In this document: positions 22,353 to 34,639 of the stretch, in pieces
Numbering within the stretch: position 1 is the first letter of the stretch
How the letters are laid out: each line of letters opens with the position of its first letter
NCBI GenBank assembly: GCA_003971905.1
Contig: RSEE01000011.1
Location: 372,001-436,000 of the forward strand
DNA length: 64,000 nt
Origin: Moniliella sp. 'wahieum'
Lineage: Eukaryota > Basidiomycota > Moniliellomycetes > Moniliellales > Moniliellaceae
Direction of reading: 5' to 3'
The notes under the pieces: generated by a model
The model's database searches: none
Told to the model about the DNA's origin: nothing
The model's input: the letters and a program-made list of their open reading frames with translations, nothing else
Translations under genes and position numbers: made by a program

Positions 22353-24871
22353 ATGCCGCTGCCGGACGAGCTTCCGCCCGAGAGCGATATCGCTGCCGCT
22401 GCCTCCTGGATCTCCGAGGGACAATTTCCAGCGCGCATGCAACGCTCCACGCTTCTTCCCAGCCTTGGAGAACTAGTCGAAACGCTCCCATCCCCATGTC
22501 CGCAGCGGCATCCGCCGTGAGCTGTCCTCCCCATCCACCCTCCTTCTCTCATCGTCGGCGCAGCGCGCTTCTCCTTCCGGCTATGCTACGTCCCCACACC
22601 GGCCTCCATCATTTGCCGAGAGTCAGTTCGCCACTATCGTACGGAAACAGCGCAAGCGCCGTCTCTTCAGCCCCGTCGACACCGCCCCACCGGGGAGTTG
22701 GGTGATGTGGCCCTACCGCCAACCCCCTCACCTCCCCAGCTTCCTCAATGTGAAACGACGGATTCCACCACCTTTGGAGCATCTTCTAAGCCCCCAGCAG
22801 CCCACCGTGACTCAGATTCTGATCCAGAGGCATTGGCCGAACCCGACCCTGTCGTAGAACTCAAGATTGGACGATCTACCGCAGCCGCATCGGGGCGAGA
22901 CGGATGGCCCTTTGCCGGATGGGGAAGTATGAGTCTTCTCGAGCTTCTGCTTCTGCATGGGAGGGAGCAGATCGACTGTTATCCGCGCGCCCGGAGCGCG
23001 TCCTCGGTGCGTTCCGTGCCCGCCGTTGCGGGAAACGCAGTGACGGGCAGTATTTTCTACACACTTCCTGCAGTCATTGGTGCCGCGGGCATCTGGTCAC
23101 CAATATCGATCTTGGTCGCTTGCCTGTTAATCGCGCCTTTCCGCTGGGTCATGGTGGAGTTATGTGAGGCATTTGGTGCTTCTGATAGCGCCAACTATGC
23201 ATTCTTCACCCATACTGCTTCCATGGCCATTGCTGCCGTGGCAGCAGCTGCCACAGCACTGGACGCTTTGGCTACCGGTGCTGTTAGCGCATCGACTGCC
23301 GCCACCTATATCGCTCCTTTGACACCGGGAATGGACCAAATCCTTTGGGCGGTTGTGTTGCTCATCGCTCTCGCTGCAGTCTGCTGCTTAGGGTTGGGGG
23401 ACAGCTCGCGCGTCGCATTGGGCATGCTCACACTCCATATGGTCACCATGGTCATCCTCATGATCAGCGCTGCTGTGGGTGGGGCCACCACGGATCCGAT
23501 GTTCTCCGTTCCAACTGGGCAGCCCGTGCCTCCCTCCTGACGTCCAACAAGTCTATCCCTCGGGCCCTGTTTGATGGCGTGTGTGCTGCCTTTGTTGGCT
23601 TGACAGGATTCGAGTGTGCCCCATCCTATGCCGGGCATGTCAAGCGCGGTGCATTCTCGACAGCCCTTTGGTGGCTACAAGCAGCTGTTTTGCTAGTCGA
23701 GCCAGGACTGATGCTCTTTTGCTTGGCAGCCTTATCAACCACCAATTGGCCGACGCAGCTCACGGAGGCTCCGCCAACGTCCTTGCCCTTCTAGGTCAAC
23801 GAGTGGTTGGGGGTAGCTGGCTACGCCTCTTGGTCACGGTCGATGCGGCCCTTGTCCTGTGCGGCGGGATCATTACGGGTGTCATCTCATTTTGTGGCTT
23901 GTTGACGGCACTGGGATCCGATCGCATCGTTCCTTCGGCCGTCTTAAAATTGCTTCCCCTTACCAAGTCTCCTATTGTAGGAATCGGAGCATTCTTGGCC
24001 ATTGCTTTGATCATGGAAGCGACAACCAACTTTTCCCTTTCCTCACTCTCTCAAGTCTTTTCTCTTTCCTTTCTCGTTGTCCTCGCCCTCTTTTGTCTTG
24101 TTCTTTTTCTTGGGCCGGTTGCGTCGGCCTGCCTTGTTCCAACACTCGAGCAAGGTTGCCCTACCCACCATTCAGATTGCCTTTGGCATAGCGGCCACCG
24201 CCATTGGCGGCAACATTGCGCTCAACCCTCATTCCCTCTTACTTTATGCGCTTTACGCTTTCGTGCTCTGGTTGGTGATTGACCTGGCTCGGACTCGCGT
24301 CGTGGTCGTCCGTCTGATCCTTTGGACTGTGCGAGAGTCGCAACTGGACTTGACCCGATGGGTCCCACCTCGTTGGCGCCAACCCGAACGGGATGGAGGC
24401 AACGATGGCGACAGCGATCCGACACCTGTGCTCGTGCCTGGGCATGTTGCATTCCTGGGCCAGGGTCGCAGCCTGGGGCGGAGGGTTGGGGCTTGGATTC
24501 AGCGTGAACGGCAGTACCCTGTTATCTATTTTGCCAAAGACGATGAGTTGAGCCAGCTGATGGCTGTGTTGGCCTATGTGGCGGGCAACGAACCAGTGGC
24601 GCATGTGTATGTGGTCCACTGCTTTCGAACGGTGGACCAAGTTCCCTCGGAACTCGAGGCCAACTACCAACTGGTGGACGAATCGTTCCCTACCATCACG
24701 GTTGACTTGGTCTTTGTTGAAACACCTTTCTCCCCTCGCGCCGCACTGGCCATCGCCAGTCATCTCAAGGTCCCACCCTCCCGATGCTTGATTGGCTGCC
24801 CACATGCAGGGCAGACCGAGGGCGCGGGCACCATGTCCGACTTGGCACCTCTGCGCATCATTCATGCGTAA
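22353..24871 (+). CDS. APC-superfamily (amino-acid permease-like) transporter (frame interrupted)
   Basis: This is a polytopic membrane transporter that I place in the amino acid-polyamine-organocation superfamily; the substrate is not evident. A polar N-terminus (start ATG at 22353, MPLPDELPPESD) of roughly 200 residues contains Pro/Ser-rich sequence. The first helix region reads GNAVTGSIFYTLPAVIGAAG (about 23030-23090), matching the unwound helix 1 of the family. Further hydrophobic segments follow: WSPISILVACLLIAPF, AVVLLIALAAVCCLGLG, MVTMVILMISAAVGG, a segment at about 23570-23640 with GLTGFECAP, ALVLCGGIITGVIS, and FLVVLALFCLVLFLGPV (about 24060). A soluble C-terminal domain of about 190 residues ends at 24869-24871. 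Frame shifts at several points (for example near 22560, 23500, 23780 and 24110) prevent one open frame. Its extent is defined by coding-like sequence, not one open frame. Confidence 0.72.
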
Positions 24872-25766
24872 GAGAAGGTTGTGGCCTTCTTTTATACCCT
24901 CATTCACATTCCCACTTATTTAGTGTCTCCTATTTATTCTTCCCCACAACCTCCCATCAGCTACATTTGACGGGTGGGACTCTCAATGCAATCCCACAGT
25001 CATTATATTCGAACTGGATAGAGATGAGCGCATTTCGTTCGATGCTTGTACGTATACGTGGAAGGTGGGGAAAGAAGGTCGATTGCAAAGTAGCTGCCAA
25101 AGTGGACTGTTCGCCAAAAGGAATGGGAAAGGGGCGGAAGGGAGAAGGGGAGGAAGGGGACACAATACTATATCAGGACAAAAAAGCTGAGATTGTTTGT
25201 GGCATAATGGAGACTATAACCTCTTTCCTAGGCAGACACCCAGTGGGATAATGTTGGCACAAATCCACTGCCTTGTCCGTACGCTTGCGCCTTCTTTCGC
25301 AGTGTTCTCCGCGTTTGCCTCCCCCTCCCGGCTTATACAACCATACTGTCCCCACAGTTCGCGCGTTTCGTCCATATTTCTGTGCACTACGTGATCAACT
25401 CTTCCTGCATTCTTTCAGTAGCCAGTCAGAGCCCTCGGGTTGCGGTCAAGTTGCTATACGACAACAGAAATGTGGCGAGAAGAATAACATATGATTGCCG
25501 GAGGTGTTCACACTGAGGGGTGGAGAGGGTCACAATAAACAGTAGATGGAGACAGCCAAAACAGTAAAAGTGCACACCATAGACAAACAAGGAATGTTGA
25601 AAGAGAAAAACAAGTATACCCGCCGTTTAACAGCCTCAGAGGCGGTGGAAATCTGGTAGATCGAGGGTCCATATACATATGGGTGCGTGGGCTGGGTTCA
25701 CATGACAACGGGGAGAGGAAAGGTTAGGGCCGACCGTATCGGAGCCACGAGCATTGACCCATTCGA
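24872..25766. other. Convergent 3' spacer
   Basis: The transporter (+) and the oxidase (-) converge here. I see no gene. Both 3' UTRs and polyadenylation sites should lie in this stretch. Confidence 0.6.
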
Positions 25767-28188
25767 TTACAGCTCGCTCAGTCCAACCAGGCCATTGGCA
25801 GCGACATAGGGAGGTGAGACATGGGGTGCTTCGAGGTTAGTTTTCCAGATGGCGGTCTGGTTCAACGATTCTGGGGCTTCAACCAGCACCACAGCCATGG
25901 CAGCAGCTATATACATAGCAGTCGAAGAACGTAGTTAGTATAGCAGTGCATGCGTATCTTGGCAGGGACTGGATTAAAGAGGAAGAGGGAGACGCACCTA
26001 GATGTTGGGCAATGTGGCAGTGGAGAAAGGTGACAGTTGGGCGACGAACCCAGTGACGGACAATGGCCCAGCCCAGAGAAGGCACATCCCATGAATCGGC
26101 AAGCTTCGGGTTGTTCATGTTGATCATCGAGCTATTGTGCGTGAGAATGTCTTCGACCGACGTGTAATTGAGTGTACCATTTCCGGCGCCCAAGAACCAA
26201 ACCGGATCGTTGTGCTTGTGGATCGGGTGGGAAGGATTGGGACCCAGGCGCATGGTGGCGTCCTGGAAGATAAAATCCACAATCGAGTCGTTCTTCATCT
26301 CGAGAAGGGTGTCGCTGGGTAGACCCTTGCCCAGGTTCGACGCTTTTTCAAAGAGAATGGGGTAGCCTTGGAAGTTAAGTGAGCTCAGCGTCTTATTCGC
26401 CCCCAGAAGTGACCATGTCACCGCATTAGTCATGTTGAGTACCAGACGAAACGTGTAATCAGCTTTACGCTGTGGCGGGGGGTCCGCTGAGAAAGGAGCC
26501 AGCGAGGTCTCGTTTTGGAGCGAAGCACCATTGATCAGGGAACCGTTGTAGGTAATCCATGTTGTGCCTGTAGAGGGCAAGTCGTTCGTCACGCTCCATC
26601 CCAGCGCCTTGCCCGCAGCAGTGCCGGGCTGAGGAAATCCGTTACTCCATTTGGCCTTTTGCAACGGAAGATCAGCCTTCTCGGATGGGGTGGGGATGTA
26701 TGGCTGCACCGATGGAACGGGGAAGCTAAGTACCTCGGGAAGGAGGGTATCTGCAGAGGCCACAGCGGATGGATACTGGGTAATAGTCGACACACCAGAC
26801 GGTTCGGGCGTCGCATCTTGCCGTTTGCTTGCAGACAACTTGCTCTTTGATGCCACCGCGGATGAGGGAGTGGAGCCAGAGCTGCTCTTCTTGTCCACAT
26901 CCAGCACGGCGTATCCGGTCAAAATTTGGGGCAAATTACCACATGCGGTCAGACGCATGCGGTATTTCCCAGAAGATGTGGAAGTGGGTACAATGACACT
27001 GTAGCGTGTTCCCAGTGTCAGCTGTACCACTTGCACTTTTTGCGGCTTGACAAATATACCATCACGAGCGACAACCCACAGGTCGTGTCCGTCAATGGAA
27101 AAGCACGACTGCCATTCTGCTCCGGCGTTAATGAGGTGGATAGCGGCCCAGTTACCGTCTGTGCTGCCGAAGGAAGAGGTCGGGTAGACCCCGAATGCAC
27201 TGGTTGTGTTCGTGCAAGTACGCGCATTGATGTTCTCAATGCGGTTCTCAAAACTAAGCAGGGGCGGAATACATCCAGTCGGGTCGATATAGTCCTGGAT
27301 ACCAAAACTGACTGGATTCACAGATTGCTCCTTCAGGTCGCCGGCTGAGAGGCAGACTACGCGGCCTTGGGAGTTGATGAGCATCGAATCGACGCAATAT
27401 GGGTCCTGACCGGTTCCACGGTAGCGAATCAGGGCAGTGTCAAACGTCTCGTGACGCCAATCGTGGAGCAAAAGAGGCACAGCTTGTTTGAATGCTTGCT
27501 CTATGCTGTTGTACGCAGACTTGTCAATGGAATTCCAAGGCCGGCCTGTATTGGATGCTGGGTGAATGATGATTGGTCCACGCAGGCCATCAACGTAACT
27601 GTGTATATCAAAGAGGGGAGTATAGCCGAGAGTCAGAAGAAAGGTTTCGGGCAAAAAAGAAGGGAGGAGGCACGTACGTGGCGCGAGTGTGTGAATGGTA
27701 AAAGAAGACGCGGACTGAGCGGCTTTCCACTCGTATGAGTAGTTCCCGTAAGGAAGGATGGGCCATTGCGTGACTCCAGGCACACCGTCCTGCTGGGGAT
27801 CAAGCTGGACAATTCCGTGGAAATGGATGCTGCTCTGGGTGTTGACATTGTTGAACACATGGATACGCACAGTGTCTCCCTCCGTCGCTTCGATTGTGGG
27901 GCCAGGGGTCTGCCCGTTGACGGCAAACGTTTGGCGCCAGTAGCCGTCGGGTGCGAGCCACTCTTGGGTAATCTCAAAATGGTACTCACGAACTGTGCTG
28001 ATTTGGCCACGAAGAGAGGGAGAGGCATCAGCAGGTGCACGTTCCAAGGCTGACGTTGAGTTATGGCGACCAAGTACGATGGGAAGGTTGGGACCAGGAT
28101 TGAGGTGTGAGGGGCGCCCTTCGATGAAGGTAGCCAAGGTCGCCGCAAGAAAGGTCGCACGAAGAGCCAGGGATAGAAGGCTCGGCAT
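25767..28188 (-). CDS. Secreted multicopper oxidase (laccase/ascorbate-oxidase-like)
   Basis: The protein is about 750 residues and begins MPSLLSLALRATFLAATLA, a good signal peptide. Copper-site motifs are present in order: L1 IHFHG, L2 FYHSHTRATYVDGL, L3 HPIHKHNDPVWFLG, L4 FLHCHIAQH followed by an axial methionine (LAAAM). These bind the type 1, 2 and 3 coppers that couple substrate oxidation to reduction of oxygen to water. Introns are at 27599-27677 (GTACGT...ACACAG) and 25907-25996 (GTGCGT...TATAG). L2 is only restored if the first intron is removed and one base missing just upstream is allowed for. A Ser-rich linker of about 80 residues (ca. 26660-26900) makes it longer than most laccases. 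Substrate is unknown. The minus-strand stop is at 25769-25767. Confidence 0.88.
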
Positions 28189-29739
28189 CTCTGCGAGAGG
28201 AATGTAATAAGGACGCGGGGCTGGTGGGGCGGTTGGTGGAGGGAAGGACAGAAGAACATGTGAGCTATATATACGGCATGAAGGGCATTTATGAGAGACT
28301 GCGGCGTGATAGACGAGATGCCCTCTCCTCGGCTGTGATTGTATGCGGGCGGTGCATCGACGACCGGGAAACGACGCAGCGGGGTCGAGGCAGAGTGGGT
28401 GTCCGCATTTAGGCTTCATGTGGCCACACACATCATGCATCATGGGATCCGCTTGGGCGTTGAGCCTCAACGTTGAGTGTTGCATGTTGTGTTGTGTGTG
28501 TTGAACGTATGCATATGCTGAACGTCTGAACGATGTGTCCCTTTGAGAACGTTCAAGCTCTTGAAGAGCGCAATACGCACACGCGATAACCTCAGTATTC
28601 AAGTTCACTAATACTGTATGCATAGTATGTCGGCCCTCCATGTATTCGTATGGCTCAAGATGCGAGGTGGGAGAGAGGGCAGAGCGACCTACTAATTGTC
28701 CTTAGCTATACGCGCCTATTCATGCGCCTCATCTGCCCAGGGTGTGCACAGCTTAGAATCGCAGTCAGCGCAGATTTGCGTCTTGGGGACTCTCCACCAT
28801 ATCTCGCTCTGGGAGCGCTGAGGCGTTGAGAACGAGAGGGTCCGAAAAAACCAATGTCAAACATATATGCTGCCCCATACGGAGATGGAGGCAGGCATAA
28901 TGCGTCCTGCTGCTACACGCATGGAATTGCTGGCGCCGGTTGGTCCGTCTGTAGGAACGTTGTTGGCCCACCGCAAAAGCTCCTACACAGTGATACAAAG
29001 CATGGTGCCATGTGTAGCGTATGTGCAAAAGACTGTCTACTCGATATATATATAGCCGACGATGCAATTCATTAATTGCGGCCGCAGTAACCACGAGCAT
29101 GTAATAACCAGCAAAACCGACACTGTTATGCGTAACACATGGTAAAAAACCCACTTTTTGTAAAGTAAAAATCATCGGAGAGCTGCGGAGATCCGCCATC
29201 GCATGTACACGCAGGCCACACTACTCAGGAAGACCACAGTCATCTCGATGTGGCCCCGCGTCTGTCCCACTATATGCAGGTCCCCAGGAGATGAGATATG
29301 CATGCAATACTCATATGCCACCTTCCCACCGCCCATACGTGCTATTATATAAAAGAGTATATATATAAGCGAGATGATCGACGTCCTAGAATGCCGACAC
29401 CAACAACATCTTGAAGACTATGCGTACTTCCCTCTGCTTCCTGTACGTCCTAACAAAAGAGAGTTGTCCCCACAAATTGATCGTCACCGAGAAAGAAAGG
29501 AGGGCCACACATAACCATCGATTTGTCATCCAATTTCCAACCCGCACCAACGCCGAAAATACTGTTTGTGTAATAGCTGGGCTAAATCCCACTGGCCCGA
29601 AGAGGCAACAATTGTTAAGGAGATGAGAGGCGTCGGATAATCCTTTGAGGAGTGAGAAGCCACAAGCTTTAGCCATTGAATACCGTTGTGGCAAACAGAA
29701 CGAAGGAAAGACTGGAGGAGTTGAGATGTGATGCATGAT
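28189..29739. other. Upstream region of the oxidase gene, no gene seen
   Basis: No coding sequence is recognised on either strand. AT-rich TATATA words occur at about 28265, 29045 and 29345-29370. AACGTT-type words (GAACGTTCAAGCTCTTGAAG near 28548) are also present. The oxidase promoter is probably the first few hundred bases. Confidence 0.5.
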
Positions 29740-30856
29740 GAGACCTGGAGTCCTGATGCACTGATGGTCCTCGAGGGTAATGCAATCGCACTGGTAATGG
29801 CGGCAGTCTAAGTCAGCCAGCAACGCCTATACTTAGTAGTGCAGAGGAACATCAAACAGATACAGTCGCCACCAGGGGCTATAGTAGGCTGCGGAACAAA
29901 AGGAAAACACAGAAGCGAGAAAACAACGCGGAACTCCTATTACCCCTGGGGAGGGACTGAAGTGCCGTTGGCCAAAATTCACACGAGAGCCACGCGCGAT
30001 AGCTCAACATTGAGCGAGAAGACGAAAAGGCGAAGGAAGAGTACCAAGAACGGGGCCATCGATCCGTCTCGCTTGTTTATTATTCTGAATCTCGTGTCCA
30101 GCCCCCAAACTCCACCTAGACATAACCATACTAGAGTGCACCAATGGCACGATAGGCGACTGCCAGAGAGGTTCGACCAGAGGACAACAATAGAAAATGC
30201 ATTTGTTCGGGGTCTATCTCATTGAGTAAGTATCCCCGACACCCACGTCCGCAACGAACCTATGGTGGAGGAAGAGGATGGGACGAGGCGCGGACGGAAG
30301 GCACAGCGCACCGATTACCGCGTGATGGGGCCCGGAGCACTCGGAGGATCAGGAATGGAGGTAGACCACACGCTGCGCGACACGGGATCGCTGGAGGCGC
30401 AGAGCGCGTACCGGAGGGTGGTACATGAGAGCACCGCAACCCCCTTGGAACGCCGGGAGAAGGAGCTGCTTCGGCTGCTTGAACGAGCAGAATACGACAA
30501 GAACGCCAAGTACCAGGGACGCGCTCAAGATTCGTTTTTCCCCCTGGTTTTGACGACGCGAGGATACTACGGCACCAAGACAGCGGGCAAGTTGTTTGCG
30601 CATTGGAAGGAGTTGGCTACTAAGTCTCAGTGGAAATGGTTCCTCGCTCGGATGTCAACCACGTTCATCCGTGTCCACACGCGCTTCCTAGGGTACGGGA
30701 CGGGATGGCGAGAACCGGAGGGTCCTGATATCCTGGCGATCCCCCTGGTTCCTTGACCTTGGTGGCGCTTCCAAGTAACCCCCGCAAGATGAACTGTTAG
30801 GTTTAGACGTAGCGTTCCCCCTGTCCCAGCCTTATGCTCTGTCAATGAAATGGACG
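29740..30856 (+). mobile_element. Dispersed element, longest copy; possible non-LTR retroelement tail
   Basis: The left 230 bp (about 29740-29975) match 55547-55770, and the right 213 bp (30644-30856) match 19974-20192. So this locus joins both ends of a repeat family. Between them an open frame at 30262-30756 encodes about 164 residues. It has DYRVMGPGALGGSGMEVDHT, then ERREKELLRLLERAEYDKNA, then FFPLVLTTRGYYGTKTAG. The order (Asp-rich strand, a helix with ExxK..Y, then 'FPLV.TTxG') resembles the C-terminal endonuclease-like tail of some non-LTR retrotransposons, which I recall in outline only. No reverse transcriptase is seen, and no terminal inverted repeats. It is probably a 5'-truncated or non-autonomous element. 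Confidence 0.6.
30262..30756 (+). CDS. ORF within the dispersed element, endonuclease-like tail (tentative)
   Basis: The frame of about 164 codons opens at ATG 30262 (MVEEEDGTRRGRKAQRTDYR). Its middle has the hydrophobic strand SFFPLVLTTRGYYG preceded by a Glu/Lys helix. The end, TFIRVHTRFLGYGTGW then PEGPDILAIPLVP, is also open in the copy at 19974-20093, with the same stop. Open frame and stop kept between two diverged copies suggest real coding. The frame may extend upstream of the first ATG (THVRNEP precedes it). It could be a host-derived or unrelated repeat ORF. Confidence 0.45.
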   Translation: MVEEEDGTRRGRKAQRTDYRVMGPGALGGSGMEVDHTLRDTGSLEAQSAYRRVVHESTATPLERREKELLRLLERAEYDKNAKYQGRAQDSFFPLVLTTRGYYGTKTAGKLFAHWKELATKSQWKWFLARMSTTFIRVHTRFLGYGTGWREPEGPDILAIPLVP

Positions 30857-32639
30857 TGTTGATCTAGAGATTTATATAAGACAACAGCATGTTGATATGC
30901 CCCATCGTCGGGTTCAGTCTGAGCCATTCTTCTACCGGTGCCAGCTCCCATGTCATCGTTTGGCTGATCTCGCACTCCCATTTCCAACTTCTTCTCGTCC
31001 CAAGAAGCGCTTAGCTCTTTCCCTGTGTTCTTCTGCTTCGCACCGTGTCCTCTGTTTTCTCGCTTCTTCCCCAAGAATGATTGTTACACATCCCTTGACC
31101 TACCGTATCGACTCTGGTCTCCCTCGCCTTTTAGCCCTGATTGCGACATACTAGACCCTCGGTTATCGGTACCGCGGCTACCACGGCTAGACCTTGTGTG
31201 CCTGAGAGGTCAATCACAACGGAAACAATCGTATGCACACAATGGGAGTGGAGTGAGACAGCGGTACTATTACGAATTGGAATCCGCGCCGGCTGTCGAA
31301 AACGCGGTAGACGTGCCAATGCCACTGGCCCGCCGCGTCATGACGTGCATCAGGCAGTAATGCAGCGAGGGCAGACTCTCAGGCAGCCAACTATCGGTCA
31401 TACATACTATGTGTCGTAAATCGTTCCCACATCCCTATATAATTAACGGTTCTCACGTTTGCCGCTTATCGATTCACGTTTTAAAGCGTGTAAAAAACGT
31501 TAACGTGTTTAGCCGACCCGAACGAGTCATTTTCGCACTAGACAACAGTCAACCCATGCACACGTACACCGCCGAGAGGATATAACTATGCAGACTACTA
31601 TTATATGTGGGCCACAGCAGTGGTGAGTACGGTGAGTGGCGATGAGTACTGTGGGTACTCAGACTGAGTTCTTACCAACTCCGACTGCTAGATATCCTAG
31701 AAAAATGTGGAGCTGACGCCAATGTGCTGGCTTTGCACTGGCCTTGAAGAGGATGTATAGTAGCACGAGGGGCAGCGGCTGCTGATGAGATTACATATAC
31801 CTCAGTGTACCCCTCCCCCCCCGTTGCCGTTTTGTGAGAGAGTATAGAAAGACTGTGTGTGGATGTGCAGCTGCCACATATCAAAGGGAGCTTCTTCCAT
31901 TCTTCGTCTTCTTGCATCATGTTGCATCATACTCTCTTGGGGCACTAGTCGTCGGCAGGGTGGTGCTCGCATGGCGGCGGCTGGTTAGCGCTTAGCCATG
32001 ACGCTGGGCGTGCCATGGTGCGTAAGCCCCATTAGTGGCGCCGTCACGCGCACCAACCTGTCGACTGCTCAGGCCGATGCTGGTCTCGATCGTCCGGCCC
32101 CACTGGAGAGACAAAATGGGTGGCGGGCACAGGCGCTGCGTGTTGGATGCATGTACGTAATCACAGCGGCGATTAATGACGTCGGTGGCAGGCGGGCAGT
32201 GTTGCGCACGTTGGGCCTGGGGCGGGGAAATATTGAGGGCGCCGCAGGGTCTGAGATGTGCCTGTTTCGATCGCCGCACTGTTCACGTTGGGCAGCGTTG
32301 CTTGCTGGCCTTGCGAGTCGGCCGACTGGAGCAGCCAGACGTTGCTTGTGGGCGCCGACACGCGCTCTACCGCCATCGCAACACCACAGCTCCACCTCTG
32401 TTCACCCCGTCCTTGGCGCTGCTGAGCGTCTGGCTCCCTGGCCTTGCTGCCCTCTGCTGTCTCGCCCCTCGCCCCTCGCCCCTCGCACCTCGCATCTGGC
32501 ATCTGGCATCTGTGCACCGCGCATCTGGCACCGGGCGTCTGTGCCATTAGGTGTCTGTTCACCGGCCTCTGTCCACTGGGCTTTGCCTTCTGGCCGCCGA
32601 CCTCTGGCTCGGGATTCCGCCTCTCCACCTCCATTCGCC
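30857..32639. other. Spacer upstream of the zinc-finger gene; CGCCCCT/CATCTGG repeats
   Basis: No gene is recognised. At about 32459-32550 there are tandem CTCGCCC, CTCGCAC, ATCTGGC and related 7-mers, probably in the promoter or leader of the downstream gene. Frames across this low-complexity part are long on both strands but carry no domain. Confidence 0.5.
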
Positions 32640-34639
32640 ATGCACGGCTCAAGCGCCAGCGCCAGATCAAGCTCCAGTCCTAGTCCTGGAAACGCTGCTG
32701 GCGCCACCAGCCCCAATACACTGCCCCCCATTGCCGCGCTCTTCCCTCCCCCTACTACGCATCCGCCCCTTCTCGCTCGGTCCCCGTCCCCGTCGCCTAT
32801 GGCCAACTCCGTCCATCATGCGGAATCAAGTCCCCGTCGTACCATCTCACTCAATAACCCTTCCACCTCTAGCTCCGAGCGTGCTTCATTCAACTCATTT
32901 GGTTCTCTGAGTTCCTGGCCCTCTCGGCCCAGTAGCTTCTCGTCATCGGCGTCACTCCCTGTACGCCCCAAGCTTAGTTCGGTCCGAACATCGAGTCCAA
33001 ACGCGGCGAACTGGTCCAGTAATTCGTCTGAATTGCTGCAGCGTCCTGTATCTCGGAGCCATCTGGCTCCGCCTGTACCGGCTGATCAGCCTACGCCTGA
33101 ATCCCTTCTGCTTAAGGCTCCGGGATTATCCCCACATCAATCACTCACTGAATCCCCCCTTCCTGATGCACCAGCAACCACAACTTCTAGTTCGGGTAGG
33201 GGGGCTACTCCAACTCTTTCAGGCTCAAGCGAATCCGCTTCCACTTTTCCCCCGTCCACATACCGAACAAGAGATTTATTTTTGCGGCGCAGCCTCAGCG
33301 AAGGGAACTGAGCACCAGTGCGCCTCCGCCCTTAATGCCCAGAGGATATCATCCTTCTGGCATCACCTCAGCGCCGTCGAGCAGCCATGACCTCATTTCG
33401 CCCGAGGGAGGACTGTCTCAGCCTGTGTATCCCCCATCTGCAAGACCAAGGCTCTCTAACCCCACCCAGTACAGCCTCATTGGCCAGACGCAGAGTACAT
33501 CTCACCCACATCGTCCACCATGCCGGCCTTCCCAAGGATTGGGGGTGCCTCTATCTCGTTCTGCTGGATCAAATTTGGAGCCTGACTCAACAAGGGGAGG
33601 AGAGGAGAAGGCGGCGTTTGCCCCCCCTAGACGATCTTGTTCCCCCAAGACGCCCTATGACCTCGTTGCCATCTCAACATTCGGTCTCTTTGCCTAGCAT
33701 GATGGCCACACCAATCTCTCCCCCAACTCGCACATCTCCCTCGACACAAATTGCACCAGCGCCAACTGGTCTTCCCCTAAACGAAGAACCATTGCTGGGC
33801 CTGCAGCGTCTGACCCTCAGTCTTTATGGGTACGGGAACTCCCCACGATCTCCCCATCAAACCACGTATCCGTCCCAGTCATCCAGGGGTCTTCCAGGAC
33901 CTGACTTGAGGCCATCACCCTCCGGTCTCCACCTCTCTAAGAATTCTGGCACCGCGACTGCAAGTGGTGAGCCCGATATGCTTCAGCCCAGCCAGACTGT
34001 TATGCACACCTCTATTTCGGGTCCTTCGGGGGCTCAGATTCGGGTCGGGAAGAGGGGTATGAGCAGCCTCGGACTGGGCGAACAACGAAGCGAGCCAGGC
34101 GAGGTGGAGGGAGGAACATGCATTCTAGCTCCTCTGCTACCTCCCTTCCTACTGGGGGGAAGAAAAAGCTGGGCCGGCCCCGCAACCAGTCGCGGGACCG
34201 GCAGCTGACCATCTTGTCAGGTCAAGATGGGGGAGGGGCCGGTGGGACGCGCTCGTCCGTGAGAAAAACGTCGCCCTCTGCCCCAGGCTCGTCCCAAGCT
34301 GAGATGGGAGCCGATCCAGCTGCTTCGGGTGACGGGGACAAGGAAGCAACCCCAACACCTGCGACTAGTATCTGCACCTACCTCCACCCCCTGACGGGAG
34401 CTTACTGTGGCACACACTGCAATCGTCTCTATGACCTAGTCCGCCACCGTCAGATCCATGCCCGAGATGAGCTAAGGGCGATCGAGTCAGGAGCCCTCGC
34501 CCCCGAGCAAGCGCTCATCTGGGGCAAAGAGGTAGATCCGGCCTCTTCGAGTATCAACAAGGTATGGATGTGCGACTGTGGTAGCGTCTTCTCCCGCAAA
34601 GATGCTCTGCTGCGCCACAAACGGCTTCGGGGTCACTGA
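32640..34639 (+). CDS. C2H2 zinc-finger protein, probable transcription factor (frame interrupted)
   Basis: The gene starts at ATG 32640 (MHGSSASARSSSSPSPGNAA) and encodes a protein of some 660 residues, mostly Ser/Pro/Thr-rich and disordered. The C-terminus carries zinc-finger-like Cys/His clusters. The first is CTYLHPLTGAYCGTHC with a following RHRQIH (about 34380-34460). The second is MCDCGSVFSRKDALLRHKRL (about 34568-34630), just before the stop at 34637-34639. The short spacing in the first (the two-Cys pair is CxxxC) suggests an atypical finger. An AT-hook-like GRPRNQSRDR (about 34175) precedes them. Nuclear DNA binding is inferred. Frame changes are needed near 33310-33390 and 33700. 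Confidence 0.72.

Noticed and set aside
25879-28641. One 920-codon uninterrupted frame as the oxidase protein
   Set aside because: It starts upstream of the signal peptide, runs through two clear introns and loses the L2 motif. The spliced model from 28188 to 25767 explains all four copper motifs.
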